Shown: positions 20,338 to 30,227 of the stretch, in pieces
Layout of the letters: every line of letters starts with the position of its first letter
Position numbering within the stretch: the first letter of the stretch is position 1
Source: Sphagnum magellanicum
Taxonomy: Eukaryota; Streptophyta; Sphagnopsida; Sphagnales; Sphagnaceae
Reading direction: 5' to 3'
DNA length: 64,000 nucleotides
Assembly (NCBI GenBank): GCA_021904315.1
Contig: CM038917.1
Span: 3,332,041 to 3,396,040 of the forward strand
Notes under the pieces: model-generated
Seen by the model: only the letters and a program-made list of their open reading frames with translations
What the model was told of the DNA's origin: nothing
Database searches by the model: none
Made by a program: the position numbers and the translations under genes

Positions 20338-20568
20338 AAAAAAGCCCCAAGAAGCATCAAACATCTCCGAAAAAATCCATGGAGCCATTTTTATATAGCA
20401 AGCACTGGCTTCCAATGCAACTTCATAAAAAGCAATCAAAGATAAAATAAAAGATAATGAAACACACGTGCTTGTGACTATAGCAGTTCCTCGTGAACTA
20501 AGAAAACGACCAAAGGCACCTGCTACACAACTACCTAGCAAAGGTAGAGTTACAATTAATAAATACAT

Positions 20569-21720
20569 ACATAAATCATTTTTTTTTATTGTGACCAAAA
20601 TATAATCAATTTGGTAGATAATTAATTGTATTTTGGGCGACAGCTATACGAGCCAAGACTTAGATGAAGGCTCTCCTAATAAATTGACAACACAGCCCAA
20701 CAAAGCGAGTTTTTAACGCACCCAATAGAGTTTACCGTATGCCATTACGTAGTAATGGCATAATTGAAAGATGGGTCATCTTGGATTATTCTATTTTAGT
20801 AATCTACCCACCATCTGCAACGAGTGCCAAAAATAAGAGAGTTTTTTTTGCTAAGTGCCTCCGGAAAAAAGTTTTTTTTTCGCACAGCGGGCAGAACAAG
20901 CTTGGCTACGCTGCTGTTATCATTCTATCGGTCTTTGTGAAAGCCGCCAATGGCATATGCAATCGATATTTTGCTCAGCAAAAGCTCACGAGGCCATTTA
21001 GGTGATGGAAGGAAATAAAGTAGACGAAAAAAAAATCTTTTTTTCCCATCTTGTTTGCAGAGCAACTTAGCAGAAAAGAAAAAAAACCCCCTGGCTAGAC
21101 GAAGCCTTTATTTGCTTGACAAAGACGGTGGAAGATAGAAGGCTAAAGCCTCCAGCTTTAAGCATAGTTATTGCAGGACTATAAAATGAAAAAAAAAATA
21201 TCTTTTTTTTGATTTTTTTGCTAACCTATTTTCTCTTACTATATCATATTATATAGAGAGCGAAACGTAAAACAAAGCTCAAAATTTTTTTTTGCTATGC
21301 ATTTTTTATTTTCATTTTGAAACTTTATTACTTTTCTTCAGCCTTCAGCAAGGAAAAGCATTTTCTTTTTTTAGATAGAGTAAGGAGAGGACCCTTTTAT
21401 TGAAGTATTTTCCATGTCGTGCAAAAGTCATTGCCATTGCCAAGGCTTTTGCGACCATGGTCAGATTAAATTAAGTCATTTTTTCGGCACTATCTCGGAT
21501 CTGAGATAGATTGATATAAATCAATAAAGAGAGGGCTTTCCACGCTTTAGGGCAGAGAGCGCAGCAAAATATATATTTTCAAATATTTAGAAAAATGCCG
21601 CAAGTCCAGCCAAGCCAGGGTAAGCCTCGCATTGCAAGCCGAGAGTGTCTAAAAAAGAAAATGGCAAAAATCAAACAGAACAGAAAGATTGTGTCTCCGC
21701 TCTGCGCTTTGCTTCCTTAA
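20569..21720. other. Spacer upstream of nad5
   Basis: About 1.15 kb. It contains three palindromic A/T hairpins and a purine-rich run, with no recognisable gene. A nad5 promoter would be expected here but I cannot identify one. Confidence 0.5.
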
Positions 21721-21800
21721 ACTTACTTGGTGAAAATGGTAAACACGACATACTTAAAATCTGTTCCTATGGGTTATCGGTTCAAGTCCGATAGTGAGCA
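21721..21800 (+). tRNA. trnL: tRNA-Leu (UAA), slightly degenerate
   Basis: Class II tRNA with a variable arm (CTGTTCCTATGGG region). The anticodon loop CTTAAAA gives TAA and the T arm is ATCGGTTCAAGTCCGAT. The acceptor ACTTACT/AGTGAGC has an A-C end mismatch, and the anticodon stem ACATA/TCTGT has one T-C mismatch, so this copy may be decayed. Confidence 0.82.
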
Positions 21801-21801
21801 T

Positions 21802-21881
21802 ACTTGCTTGGTGAAAATGGTAGACACAACAGTCTCAAAATCTGTTCCTATGGGTTATCGGTTCGAATCCGATAGCGAATA
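21802..21881 (+). tRNA. trnL: tRNA-Leu (CAA)
   Basis: Lies one base after the first trnL and is very similar to it. The anticodon loop CTCAAAA gives CAA. The T arm is ATCGGTTCGAATCCGAT. The anticodon stem ACAGT/TCTGT has one mismatch at its base. The tandem pair reflects duplication followed by anticodon change. Confidence 0.8.
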
Positions 21882-21909
21882 TCCTAATGTCTAAATTGGA
21901 AAATAAAAG

Positions 21910-21984
21910 GGCGAGTATAACTTAATAGGTGAAAGTGTCAGATTGTGAATTTGAAAACACGGGTTCAAATCCCGTTATTCGCTA
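21910..21984 (+). tRNA. trnH: tRNA-His (GUG)
   Basis: Acceptor GGCGAGT pairs with ATTCGCT (two G-T). The anticodon loop TTGTGAA gives GTG. The T arm is ACGGGTTCAAATCCCGT. A G precedes the acceptor at 21909, consistent with the extra G-1 of tRNA-His. Confidence 0.83.
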
Positions 21985-22313
21985 GAGGAACAAATCATCT
22001 ATTAGCTTAAATCTTGACAATCTTCGGGAGCGCTGCTTTTCGCAGCAAAAAGGATTTTGTAGGAATTTTCCAATTTTTGCTGTGATTTTCCAAATGGGAA
22101 AAAAAGCTTTGCTATAAAGTGCCCCAGCTCTATCGATCAAGCTTGTGGCCTTAATTAGCAAAGCGAGCCCCTTAGTTATTGGGTGGTTATCCTTTGGTGA
22201 CTAAGTCACCCTATTAGATCCTTCCGTCTCTTGTCCTATAACAAATCAAACATAAAAGGATAAGGCCACATTGCGCCCATGCTCGGACATCATCAGCCAT
22301 TTTTGCCGATAGA
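21985..22313. other. Spacer between trnH and rpl10
   Basis: Contains a GC-framed hairpin (GCGCTGC TTTT CGCAGC) at about 22030-22050. Nothing coding seen. Confidence 0.5.
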
Positions 22314-22847
22314 TTACTCTGCTTGTATTGGCTGATTTAAACAAAAACATAAAGAATTATACGGATAAAAGATAAGCTCAAAAAGTTGTTGAAATACTGA
22401 TATTGTTTCTAAATCAACAGCTCTTTTTATATCCATATGATTAACTAAAGTAGATTGGAGTTGTCCGTATAATAAAACTAGATTTTGCTTGTAGAAGGCT
22501 AGAGGTAACAATTGTGACCATGTATTGTCTGGTGTTTTTCTAATTAAGTACAAGATACAAGTGGGACCTGCGCTAAAAGCAAACTGTGCAATAAAACCAC
22601 CTTGGTTTTTTTTATATGGTAGTTTTCCTCTGCAACTCGGTTGAAACAAAGTTCTACCTTGAAAAGTACACAATATATTTTTGAGTTGTCGCCATTGTCG
22701 ACTTGTCAAGCCACTACAATGAAATAAAAGAATATATGGAGATTTTTTTTCAATCTCTTGGGCTTTTTTCCATATAATAATTTGTTTTATTAGCATAGGA
22801 TCATTATTACTATTTTTTTTTAGTCTTTTTCCTCTCTTTTTCAACAT
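22314..22847 (-). CDS. rpl10: rpl10, mitochondrial ribosomal protein L10
   Basis: L10 anchors the stalk proteins on the large ribosomal subunit. The 177-codon frame begins MLKKRGKRLKKNSNNDPML and includes CSGLTSRQWRQLKNILC, KNQGGFIAQFAFSAGPTCIL and a tail rich in aromatic residues (QLFELIFYPYNSLCFCLNQP). It matches the plant mitochondrial L10 family first named as an unidentified ORF in bryophyte chondriomes. Length is normal and there are no stops. It is the only long protein gene in this block without visible damage. The start is the first ATG; a second possible start follows at Met-18. Confidence 0.8.
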   Translation of the reverse strand: MLKKRGKRLKKNSNNDPMLIKQIIIWKKAQEIEKKSPYILLFHCSGLTSRQWRQLKNILCTFQGRTLFQPSCRGKLPYKKNQGGFIAQFAFSAGPTCILYLIRKTPDNTWSQLLPLAFYKQNLVLLYGQLQSTLVNHMDIKRAVDLETISVFQQLFELIFYPYNSLCFCLNQPIQAE

Positions 22848-25300
22848 ACCTTAAATTCAAGTAAGTGATGTCGGTTTTTTTTTTTACATTAAACAAATGG
22901 TATGTTTGTCAGGTTTTTATTTCCTAAATAATAAAGCACAGAGCACAAATAATGTAGGTCGACCTCGCATCGTGCTACACGACAATTCTGTTAGGACCTT
23001 ATTTCTAGCAGTTGCCTCCCGTACTGGCAGCTTTGACAAAAAGATTCCTTTGGAAATCAATTCGTCTTTAATTCATCAAACTAGGGTTTTAAGAATCGTA
23101 TGATAAGACATTGGTTCAAATAGCTAGCCAAGAGGAAGCTTAGTTAGTTTATAGACCTACAGGTGATGTGTACTGTGTAAGAGAAAAAGAGTTATTCTTC
23201 GAACCTCATATCTTCAGTCATATAAATTGGCCCTTCTCGCTTTTTCAAACCTTCGGCTAAAAGACATAGGGCTCAGCCCCAAACCCCCTATTTTAGCCTA
23301 TTTCCGGGGAGCATTTTTACGTTTTCTGATGATGAAATGGAAGTCTGCGTGCTTTGCTGCGCCCTTCGGCCTGCCGCCCTCATCAATGTCAAGAGGCCGA
23401 AGGGCGCAGCAGCCTTCATAGACGTAACTGGATTTTTTTATTATTATATTTCTTTTTAATAGGAAATTTTATCGTCAGAAAATAGCATATCGTCATATTG
23501 ACAAATATTTCCAGTCGGGCTAAATAACTTGACCAAACCCTTAAACACTATAGTCAGTTTTCGTCATTATGTTGATAAAACGTACTATTTCTCTCTACGA
23601 TAGTCTAAAGACTCCGTAGTATGAAGCTCCAAAGCTTATAAGACATAGCATAATCTATCTGATTTCATTAGCCTTTTTATTTCAAAAACAAAGTAATTAA
23701 ACTACTTACTGCTATTGCAAACAAACTTTTGCGCCAGCAGGCAATTATTTACCTAACCCTTTTCATGCAAAAGATTTGGACCTCCGTTCTTTTGGCGCAA
23801 GCGTTGTGTAGGTTTATAAATTTATTTATTTGTAGCACATTTTCGCATTACGAAAGTCGCTATACGGAAATGCACAAACTGAGCATGTGCGTAACCAAAA
23901 ATTTTAAGAAATATTGGTTGCGCCCTTTCTGAGTTTTTCCTGCTCCTATCAATAATAAATCCTTTGAACTCCATCTTCAACTTCCTGATCATTATAAGAA
24001 TGCCTTAAGAGTTCGTCTCAAATCTGTTGAATTATTTTATACTAGTAATCTTACCCATTCAGTACCAACTCTTACTTTTCAAAAAAAAAGGCTATGTCTT
24101 TCAAGATTTTAGCCAATACCGTTTTTATCAAAAACTGCTTTGCCCGGCTATGCTCTGATTTCCGAGTCCACAAAACTAGGTCTAAATCCTACTCTTTAGA
24201 CCCCTCTGAGCCTATAAGCATTTTTATACTCAATCTCATCTCAAAAAGATTTCGTAAATTCTTTTTCTTTACATAAAAAATCTATAAGGTCTATTTGGAT
24301 CTTCCACAGATTAAGGATCCCCGTTACCATTTCTATATAACTAAAAATTATATTTGGATAGATTTTTTTGGTGTTATTTTATTCAACAAGCGCACTAAAA
24401 AAAAGTCTTCGGCCTCAATAAGTATAAAAAGTGGGTTGAATTTCTTCATTATCTGCCAAGGTTGAAACTACCTGTGCGGGCCGAACTATTTAACCTTTAC
24501 TTTGCTTTTACTCACCCCGTCTTTTTGTACAGAAGCCCTATCCTCATTACCAAATACTATGATATGTCCTTGCTACTTCTTTTTATCCCCGTTCTTCTCA
24601 AAATAAACCTTACTCAGTGGGTGTCTTTTTCTTGTCTATGGCCAATAATGTGTCACGTTCAAAATTATTATGACATTTTACAATTTTGGGGCTTTAGCCC
24701 AAAACAAAAGCTACCTGCCCTTTTCATAACAAAAAAAAGGGTAGCCTAACCTTTGTATCATACATAAGCCACGCCACCACCCACCTGAGCTTTAAGCTTT
24801 TGCCAATAACAGGGCCTGCGTTATTTGTAAATACTGCAAGCCCTCTCCCTTAAAACTACTATATCTCCCTTCTTAACCTAATAATGCCGCAAATAGCCTT
24901 TTTTTATTGCTCAAATAACAGATACGATAAAAGGGTGCTATATTGATATATATGATGATTTATAGGATTTCTTTTTCAGGTCTTCAATCAACAAGCTTGA
25001 AGTCCAACCAATCATGGATTTTGCATGAGTGTACTTCTTTTAGCCTAGTTTGTTTTATTTTATAGCAGAGCAGTCTTTGCTCCATATTACTTTATATAAC
25101 GGTTATATGTCATAAAGTAGACAATTTCATCATCACCACTATGAAATGGCCATGTTTAACTTGTCTGATTTTTTGGCAATGACAAGAGCAGAGGCAAAGC
25201 TGGCCTGCTAAAAGGCCAGCTCATCTTTATAATCAAGTATCTAGCTTCTTTTAAGTTTTTACGAGGTTATTTTCTAAGTGTACTCCCCTATTTATTAAGG
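22848..25300. other. Unassigned mitochondrial-like sequence up to the transposon junction
   Basis: No identified gene. GC motifs such as GAAGGGCGCAGCAGCC near 23,400 are like those elsewhere in the mitochondrial block. On the plus strand a broken reading frame can be followed at about 23,935-24,090 (FPAPINNKSFELHLQLPDHY, then KNALRVRLKSVELFYTSNL) and 24,270-24,450 (VYLDLPQIKDPRYHFYIT, then KNYIWIDFFGVILFNK). It looks like a decayed protein gene, which I do not recognise. Confidence 0.45.
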
Positions 25301-27497
25301 GTCTAGTTTTGATCTCTTCTCATTAGGAACATGCACGTATGCAATGCAACCAAACACTCTGAGGTGTGAAACATCGGGTTTCTTGCCTGTGAATTTTTCT
25401 TCAGGTGTCATGCCATGAATCGCCGCTGTGGGTGTTCGATTCATGATGTAGACTGCAGTTGCTACCGCTTCTGCCCAAAAGTAATTTGGCAAATTCTTCT
25501 CATTCAACATGGCATGTGCTATTTCTGCAATGTGCCTGTTTTTCCTTTCAGCAACTCCATTCTGTTGTGGGGAATAACTACATGAGTATTTCCTTTGAAT
25601 CCCATGCTCCTTCAAGTACTCATTGAATTCATTTGAAAAATACTCTCCCCCTCCATCGGACCTTAGGCATTTGATGCTCACACCCTTCTCCTTCTCCACC
25701 ATTGCTTTGAAATGCAAAAAATGTTGAAACACTTCACCTTTGTGTTTCATGAAGTAGACCCACACCTTCCTTGTGTGGTCATTAATGAAACTCACGTAGT
25801 ACTTGCATCCTCCAATGCATTCTGTCTTCGTGGTCCACACATCCGAGTGGATCATTTCCAAAGGTTTGGAACTTACATGAGTTGTTTGAGTTGGGAATGG
25901 ATGCCTAGCTTGCTTCCCCAATTGGCATGCTTCACAAACCTTTGACATCACCTCTTCTGCTCCAAATTTGGGAAGACCTCCAACAAGATTTTGTTTCTCC
26001 ATGAGCTTAAGACGTTGGAGACTAACATGGCCAACCCGCTTGTGCCAAATTCCAATGTCTCCAACTCCTTTTCCATGTGTGAATAACATGGAATTCACCT
26101 CAGGCATGTTCACATCCAAGGTGAACATTCGTCCATTCCTTTCTCCTTTTGTAATCAATTTGCCTTGGTTCTTCATGTCTTCCACAAAACATCCATTTGG
26201 GTTAAATGTCACCTGTAAACCTTGTTCCACCATCAGGCCTACAGAGACCAAATTTTTTATTATGGTTGGAACATGAAGTACATCTTTCAGGTACTTTGTT
26301 TGCCCATCTTGCATGGACAATGGCACCTTGCCAATTTGTGTGATGGGATGTGTAGTGTCATCACCAGTTTCCACAAACCCTGGTGTCTTCAAATCCTGGT
26401 GTCTTCAAATCCTTTGCGTTGCTAAACCATTCTCCATGGCTAGTCATGTGGTTTGAAGCTCCAGAATCCACATACCAAACATTGTTGTCTGATACACCTC
26501 CTATCATTGAATTTGCCATGTGCTGCATCACAAATAGTTGTTCATCACCTTCACCTTGATTGCTAGTTGATGCATAATTCCCTTGTTACAGCTTTCCACT
26601 TCGTGCATCATGCTCCCTTTGATAACAGTTCTTGGCCATGTGCCCAGGTTTCCCGCAGTAGTAGCAGTTTGAATCATTATTTGGTTGTTGACCTCGATGG
26701 CTTCCACCACGACCTCCACGACTTCCTCGACTTCCTCTTCCTCCAAAGTTTCCTCGTCCACCTCCATGAGCTTGACCTTCATGTTGATAATGTCCACCAT
26801 GCGAGCTTCCGTGTCGACCTCGAAATGAGGTTTTACCACCTCTACCTCTACCTCTATTGGTATTTGAGTAGAAAGCACTTTCTTGTGATCCTCCATTGGA
26901 TGAAGTACCAACAATTCTCATCTCTTCACTTATAAATAGTGTTATTAAATCTTGGAAGTTGGGAAATGTTTCTCGAACTGCAATTGAAGTACGGAACTGG
27001 CTATAGTCTTTTCCAAGTCCATTTAAGGTCATGGCCACTAAATCTTCATCATCTACAGGGGCTCCTATAGATGCAAGAGCATCTGCAAGGTTTTTCACCT
27101 TTGTAGAATAGTCATTGATGTTCATTTTGTTTTTCTGGAGATTATGCAACTCTTGCTTGAACTGCATTTTGCGGGCTTGTGTATTGGTGCTATACATCTT
27201 CACCAATGTATCCCAAGCTTGCTTGGGTGATTTTGCATCTTGAATATGCACAATCATGGAATCGGACACACTCACAGAAAGCCAATACAAGACTTTCCTT
27301 TCTTTTTCATGCCAAGTTTTATTGGCTTGAATTTGCTGTTGTGTGGGGTTTTCTGGGAGAGGAGGTTCTGTCTCATCACCAGTTATGAATTCCCAGTAGC
27401 CTTTCCCCATCAAGAAATTCATAATCCTAAATTTCCACAATTGGAAATTGTTCTTGTCTAGTTTCTCAATTGCAATTTGAGAAAGGTCGTCCGCCAT
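25301..27497 (-). mobile_element. Ty1/copia retroelement fragment: gag, protease, integrase
   Basis: Reads on the minus strand from 27497. Gag (27497-26586) starts MADDLSQIAIEKLDKNNFQLW (first 20 shared with plant copia gags) and contains the UBN2-type domain, an RG-rich stretch and a zinc knuckle CYYCGKPGHMAKNC. An in-frame TAA (Gln CAA in the family) follows SGKL. The frame then continues to protease (VWYVDSGASNHM). A 16-bp tandem duplication shifts the frame, and integrase follows (26392-25301) with GAG-pre-integrase HxxxH/CxxC (WHKRVGHV, CEACQLGK) and DDE residues (HSDVW, RSDGGGEY, GVAERKNR). The element stops abruptly at NEKRSKLDP, where mitochondrial-type sequence begins. No LTR is present on this side. 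Confidence 0.9.
26381..26412. repeat. 16-bp exact tandem duplication in copia protease region
   Basis: TGGTGTCTTCAAATCC occurs twice in a row. As 16 is not a multiple of three, it breaks the copia polyprotein frame; removing one copy restores SNAKDLKTPGFVETG. Confidence 0.9.
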
Positions 27498-27559
27498 TTC
27501 TCAAGGCACCACTCTATGTCTTCTTGGGGTTTCACAATGATTTTAATTCCTTCCTTGGG

Positions 27560-27630
27560 TTTCTAGGGTTAGGGTTAGGGTTTTCCTTCCTTAGGTTTCT
27601 AGGATTACGGTTAGGGTTAGGGCTGAACCA
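27560..27630. repeat. Short interstitial telomere-like repeats
   Basis: Two clusters of GGGTTA units (CTAGGGTTAGGGTTAGGG, then GGTTAGGGTTAGGGC) lie just upstream of the copia gag start. They are TTAGGG-spaced and short, so they may be ordinary leader sequence. Confidence 0.5.
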
Positions 27631-28149
27631 TATGGACCTTGCATATGTATGTATGTCTTGAGTATTATACGAAATTCTATACTATACATATGTTTTACGT
27701 ATAGGTACGTATCTCGTATAATATTTCGTATGGTATTAAGTACATGATTACATACCACACTTTTGTACGAAGGTCTTGATAATGTATTTGCGCTTCCTAA
27801 TCTCCAAACTCCTTCCTTCAAGTTCTCCCAAGATATATTTGCTCCACTTCAAAACTTTGCTTTGATGTCTTCTCAAAACAACTTTTGTCACAGTAACTTT
27901 GCAAAGCTACTCCACACACATATGACCTTGAATCGTTCTGAAATTCTGGTGAAACATGAACAACTATGTCTACTAATTTCTCTCAAAATTTCAGCTCATT
28001 TAACTTCATAAAATGGGAGATCTTGCTACTTCTTTGAAGTCACCTCAAACTGGGACCTGAACACAAAATGACTTACAACTTGCTCTCAGCAACTCCAAAA
28101 TCCTTGATATTTTGGGAGACACATAAAATATATGTCTTCTATATCTGTT

Positions 28150-29424
28150 CAACTATAAGAGCAATCATTGCTATGGCAGCAGCAAAAGGATGGTCTTTAC
28201 ATCAAATGGATGTAAAGAATGCCTTTCTTCATGGAGATTTACAGGAAGAAGTGTACATGGAACAACCACCAGGTTATGTGGACCAAACACATCCTAACTT
28301 GGTTTGTAGGTTGAAGAAAGCTCTGTATGGCTTGAAGCAAGCTCCTAGAGCTTGGTCAGACAAGATAGGTCAGTATCTTGTCACAAGTGGATTTCAAACA
28401 TCCAATGCAGATTTTTCACTATATGTGAAAAAGACAGATCATGGGATTGTAGTCATAGTCATCTATGTTGATGGCTTGATTGTCACAGGAGATAGTGATG
28501 CAGACATCTCTGATTTGAAAAAGCTTTTGAAGCAAAAGTTTGAGATGAAGGATTTGGGAGAGTTGCGTTATATCCTCGGCATTGAGGTAATCAAGTCCCC
28601 TTAAGGGATATGGTTACTACAAAGGCAATATGCCTTGAACAAATTGGCCGAATATGGGATGACGGGTTGCAAACCCATTTCAATTCCATTGGAACAAAAT
28701 GTGAAGTTAAGTGCAGATGAAGGAGACCTCGTGGAGGATATCACTATGTATAGACGCATAGTGGGGAGTTTGATTTACATGACCATCACAAGGCCAGATT
28801 TGAGTTATGCAGTTGGAGTGGTGAGTCAATTCATGTAAACACCACGAAAGCCACATTTGGATGCAGTGAGGCGATACTGAGGTACATAAAACATACCTTG
28901 CAATGTGGAATTTTTTATGAAGCCAAGAGCCAGTTACAAGTACATGGATACACGGATGCTGATTGGGCTGGCAATGTTTCAGATAGAAGATCAACCAGTG
29001 GTTTCATGTTTTCTTTTGGAAGTGGTGCTGTTAGTTGGAGTAGTAAGAAACAACCAACAGTTGCATTATCAAGCACGGAAGCAAAATACAGAGGTGCAAC
29101 AATTGCTGCATGTGAAGTAGTTTGGTTACAAAAACTACTCTCAGATTTGGGACAATCGGTGGATGCTCCTGTTGTCATTTATTGTGATAACATCAATAGC
29201 ATACTACTTGCTAACAACCCAGTCTATCATGCTAGGACAAAGCACATTGAGGTGCACTACCATTTTATTAGAGAAAAAGTTCTAGCAAAAGAAATTGACC
29301 TTATTCATGTTAGTACTGATGATCAGGTTGCTAACATTTTCACAAAGGCTTTAGGTACAGACAAGCTAAAAAAGTTTCGAAAAATGCTTGGTGTACTAGA
29401 AGTGGATTTGAGCTTGAGGGGGAG
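28150..29424 (+). mobile_element. Ty1/copia fragment: reverse transcriptase and RNase H
   Basis: Plus-strand copia pol from RAIIAMAAAKGWSLHQMDVK through ALYGLKQAPRAW, then RNase H (HGYTDADWAGNVSDRRSTSG, ALSSTEAKYRGAT) to KFRKMLGVLEVDLSLRG. Damage: in-frame TAA at 28600-28602 and 28837-28839 (both Gln CAA in the family) and a frameshift near 28875 (DAVRRILRYI region). The RT active site YVDD is YVDG. The 5' end is cut at the start of RT. It lies opposite in strand to the gag-integrase fragment 0.65 kb away, and between them they make one near-complete set of copia domains. Confidence 0.9.
29413..29424 (+). promoter_or_regulatory. Polypurine tract of the copia fragment
   Basis: TGAGGGGGAG directly before the LTR start TGTTGAGAATTC; this is where plus-strand DNA synthesis is primed in LTR retroelements. 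Confidence 0.75.
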
Positions 29425-29708
29425 TGTTGAGAATTCAAGCTCAACTAGTTAGGTTCCATTAGTTACTGGAGTAGGATTACTTTCTTTACTTATTTTAGTT
29501 TGGTTATTTGTGGTTTGGTCTTGTAGTTAAATACCTTGGTGTTGATGGTTTGTTTCTCTTTTCTTCATTACACAAGTTTGTGTATTTCTTGTGACAAGAA
29601 CCTTGGAGAGTTCTTGATGTTGTGTTTTGTGTTGTGAGCATTATGTTGTAGTTTCCTTTCAATAAAGATTTATGTTTGCACTTGAGTAGATCTCCTATTT
29701 GTTAACAC
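29425..29708 (+). repeat. 3' LTR of the copia fragment
   Basis: Starts TGTTGA after the polypurine tract and ends TTAACA, an imperfect terminal inverted pair of TG...CA type. It contains AATAAA near 29661. No matching 5' LTR is found within the window. Confidence 0.65.
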
Positions 29709-29809
29709 AATTTGCCCAAAACAATGAAACAGTGGACACCTTAGGATTTGTGATTTATTGTACTTGTAAGGGTTTACTTTTCCAACTTCTATATGCAAAT
29801 GAACCATCC

Positions 29810-30170
29810 TATCTTATCCTCAGATATTGACACAAATATCAACTTCGATTTCTTACTTCATTGTAATAATAAGAATTGGCCCTTTCCAACATGTAACAAC
29901 ACCAAGTGTGGTCCACAATAGTTATAGATGAATATGGTCACATAATTCCCAACAAGATGCATCCAAGGAAAAAATACTTTCAACATTATCGATTGCATAG
30001 AAAACTTGACAAACACTAACCATGATTGGCAGTTGCAACATAGGCAATAATTAATAGCCTAAGAGCACAGGTGGGGGGAGAATTGCAATTTGACTGACTC
30101 TTTGATTTTGATAGGGCAATTACATGATATACGAGCAATGTGTGTACATTCAATTAATATTCACAAATTT
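29810..30170. repeat. Direct repeat A, copy 1
   Basis: About 350 bp that recurs at 31504-31853 with roughly 90% or better identity (for example CTTTCCAACATGTAACAACA and GATTGGCAGTTGCAACATAG are shared). The two copies flank the GIY-YIG ORF in the same orientation. Confidence 0.85.
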
Positions 30171-30227
30171 TAGAATATCAGATTGGGCAAGATTAGAGAC
30201 CACATATGCACCAACAGGAGAATTAAG

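Larger units (their letters stand above)
14126..20568 (-). pseudogene. nad5: nad5, NADH dehydrogenase subunit 5, four exons, two frameshifts
   Basis: ND5 is the largest proton-pumping subunit of complex I. Exons: 20338-20568 ([20 protein letters not shown] start), 18942-19462 ([11 protein letters not shown]), 17383-18083 and 14126-14701 ([16 protein letters not shown] to the end). By codon count the introns fall at nt 230/231, 753 and 1455. Single-base losses break the frame twice: in a T run at 19055-19059 (before the family's CNMGFHA-like block) and at about 17839-17842 ([15 protein letters not shown] read as [13 protein letters not shown]). At the start of exon 3 the family's Pro-Thr-Pro is read Pro-Ile-Leu, two C-to-T changes. 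The introns at 1477 and 1872 are absent. The C terminus extends a few residues beyond the usual end. Confidence 0.93.
603..21580. repeat. Dispersed A-run/T-run palindromes (about two dozen copies)
   Basis: Short hairpins made of 6-10 A, a 2-8 nt TA-rich centre and 6-12 T, often enclosed by GCAGC on the left and GCTGC(GCCC) or CTGC on the right. Clear copies: 603-628, 1221-1267, 1534-1559, 5408-5440, 7061-7090, 7480-7506, 13994-14016, 15027-15060, 16206-16231, 16303-16330, 18471-18497, 19666-19693, 21024-21045, 21188-21215 and 21559-21580. They occur in introns, spacers and one ORF, but I did not find them in the nuclear part. Function unknown; they could be transcript-end hairpins or a mobile palindrome family. 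Confidence 0.75.
1..25300. other. Mitochondrial-derived block (probable NUMT)
   Basis: Everything recognisable here is mitochondrial: atp9, rps12, nad2, nad4, nad5, rpl10, six tRNAs and group I/II introns at land-plant mitochondrial positions. Genes from atp9 to rpl10 are all on the minus strand except five tRNAs. The left edge lies outside the window. The right edge lies between about 24,750 (last A/T palindrome-like and GC-motif sequence) and 25,301, where a copia integrase reading frame begins. Broken nad2, nad4, nad5 and rps12 genes next to nuclear-type transposons and intron-bearing gene fragments suggest a nuclear copy. A real mitochondrial segment joined by assembly error, with homopolymer sequencing errors, is the main alternative. 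Confidence 0.75.

Noticed and set aside
26528-26935. Frames of 122-128 codons over the copia gag
   Set aside because: Out-of-phase readings of the RG-rich gag repeat.
27560-27630. True interstitial telomere
   Set aside because: Only a few imperfect GGGTTA units; too short to claim a chromosome-end relic.
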